Assembly: GCA_023255715.1 (NCBI GenBank)
Contig: JAGDVQ010000126.1
Location: forward strand, 1-36,358
Direction: 5' to 3'
DNA length: 36,358 nt
Source of the DNA: Thiomonas sp.
GTDB taxonomy: Bacteria > Pseudomonadota > Gammaproteobacteria > Burkholderiales > Burkholderiaceae_C
The notes beneath the pieces were generated by a model that saw nothing but the letters and a program-made list of their open reading frames with translations, was not told the origin of the DNA and searched no databases. A program made the translations under genes and the position numbers. Shown here piece by piece: positions 36,296 through 36,358 of the stretch. The stretch's first letter is position 1. Each line of letters starts with the position of its first letter.

Positions 36296-36358
36296 GGCTG
36301 TGCTCCTTTGGATTTGCCGCGCCCGGCGAAATAACGCAGCACGCGAACCTGCGGCTGG
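36292..36358 (-). CDS. soeA: C-terminal end of the upstream molybdopterin subunit, probably soeA
   Basis: The frame open from the window edge ends with TGA at 36294-36292, overlapping the soeB ATG. The last residues read RVLRYFAGRGKSKGAQP. A gene directly 5' of soeB and soeC and translationally coupled to them should be the catalytic molybdenum subunit, but only about 21 residues are visible and none of the motifs. The identity comes from context. Confidence 0.55.
   Translation of the reverse strand, partial: QPQVRVLRYFAGRGKSKGAQP

Overview
The window looks like chromosomal DNA from a GC-rich betaproteobacterium of the order Burkholderiales. A sulfur-oxidising, Thiomonas-like organism is the best guess. 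The reasons are a complete class I polyhydroxyalkanoate (PHA) gene set (phaC-phaA-phaB-phaR) of the Cupriavidus/Burkholderia type, betaproteobacterial gene neighbourhoods (mltG-tmk-holB-pilZ-tatD; rluD-pgeF-phaC), and the end of a soeABC-like sulfite dehydrogenase operon at the right edge. The genus is inference; the class is well supported. I found no tRNA, rRNA, insertion sequence, prophage, CRISPR array or obvious pseudogene, so this is mostly core genome with some accessory genes.

Layout. 1-60: C-terminus of a protein that resembles a c-type cytochrome. 137-2029: a second-type FtsH AAA+ zinc protease without the usual rlmE/folP neighbours. 2043-5359: an amino-acid catabolism cluster, with dadA (minus) divergent from an Lrp-type regulator, a RidA-like deaminase and a luciferase-like monooxygenase (plus). 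The divergent gap carries strong dyads. 5435-7314: a short family III CoA-transferase translationally coupled to an HSL-type esterase. 7290-8234: ygfZ, on the minus strand. 8376-12888: mltG-tmk-holB-pilZ-tatD and a Tat-signal ankyrin protein, with several 4-base ATGA overlaps.

13077-20481 (minus): the classical translation operon thrS-infC-rpmI-rplT-pheS-pheT-ihfA. Two terminator-like hairpins sit in positions suited to attenuation, one in the thrS leader and one between rplT and pheS. infC appears to start at ATC, which fits IF-3 autocontrol. 20990-21475: a cysteine-free exported protein of unknown function.

21476-29337 (minus): rluD-pgeF-phaC-phaA-phaB-phaR-rimO, all co-directional, with a good sigma-70 promoter in front of phaC. 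PhaA condenses two acetyl-CoA, PhaB reduces the product to (R)-3-hydroxybutyryl-CoA, PhaC polymerises it and PhaR senses the polymer. 29399-30220: bamD. 30226-32244: a DinG/YoaA-type Fe-S helicase. 32382-33218: a PP2C phosphatase. 33238-34041: an ECHDC3-like crotonase lacking both catalytic glutamates. 34077-34487: an LprI-like exported protein. 34556-36358: soeC, soeB and the 3' end of soeA.

The most interesting signals are regulatory (thrS leader, pheS hairpin, infC ATC start, dadA/lrp dyads) and active-site losses (crotonase, RidA-like protein). I did not find a convincing entirely new multi-gene system.
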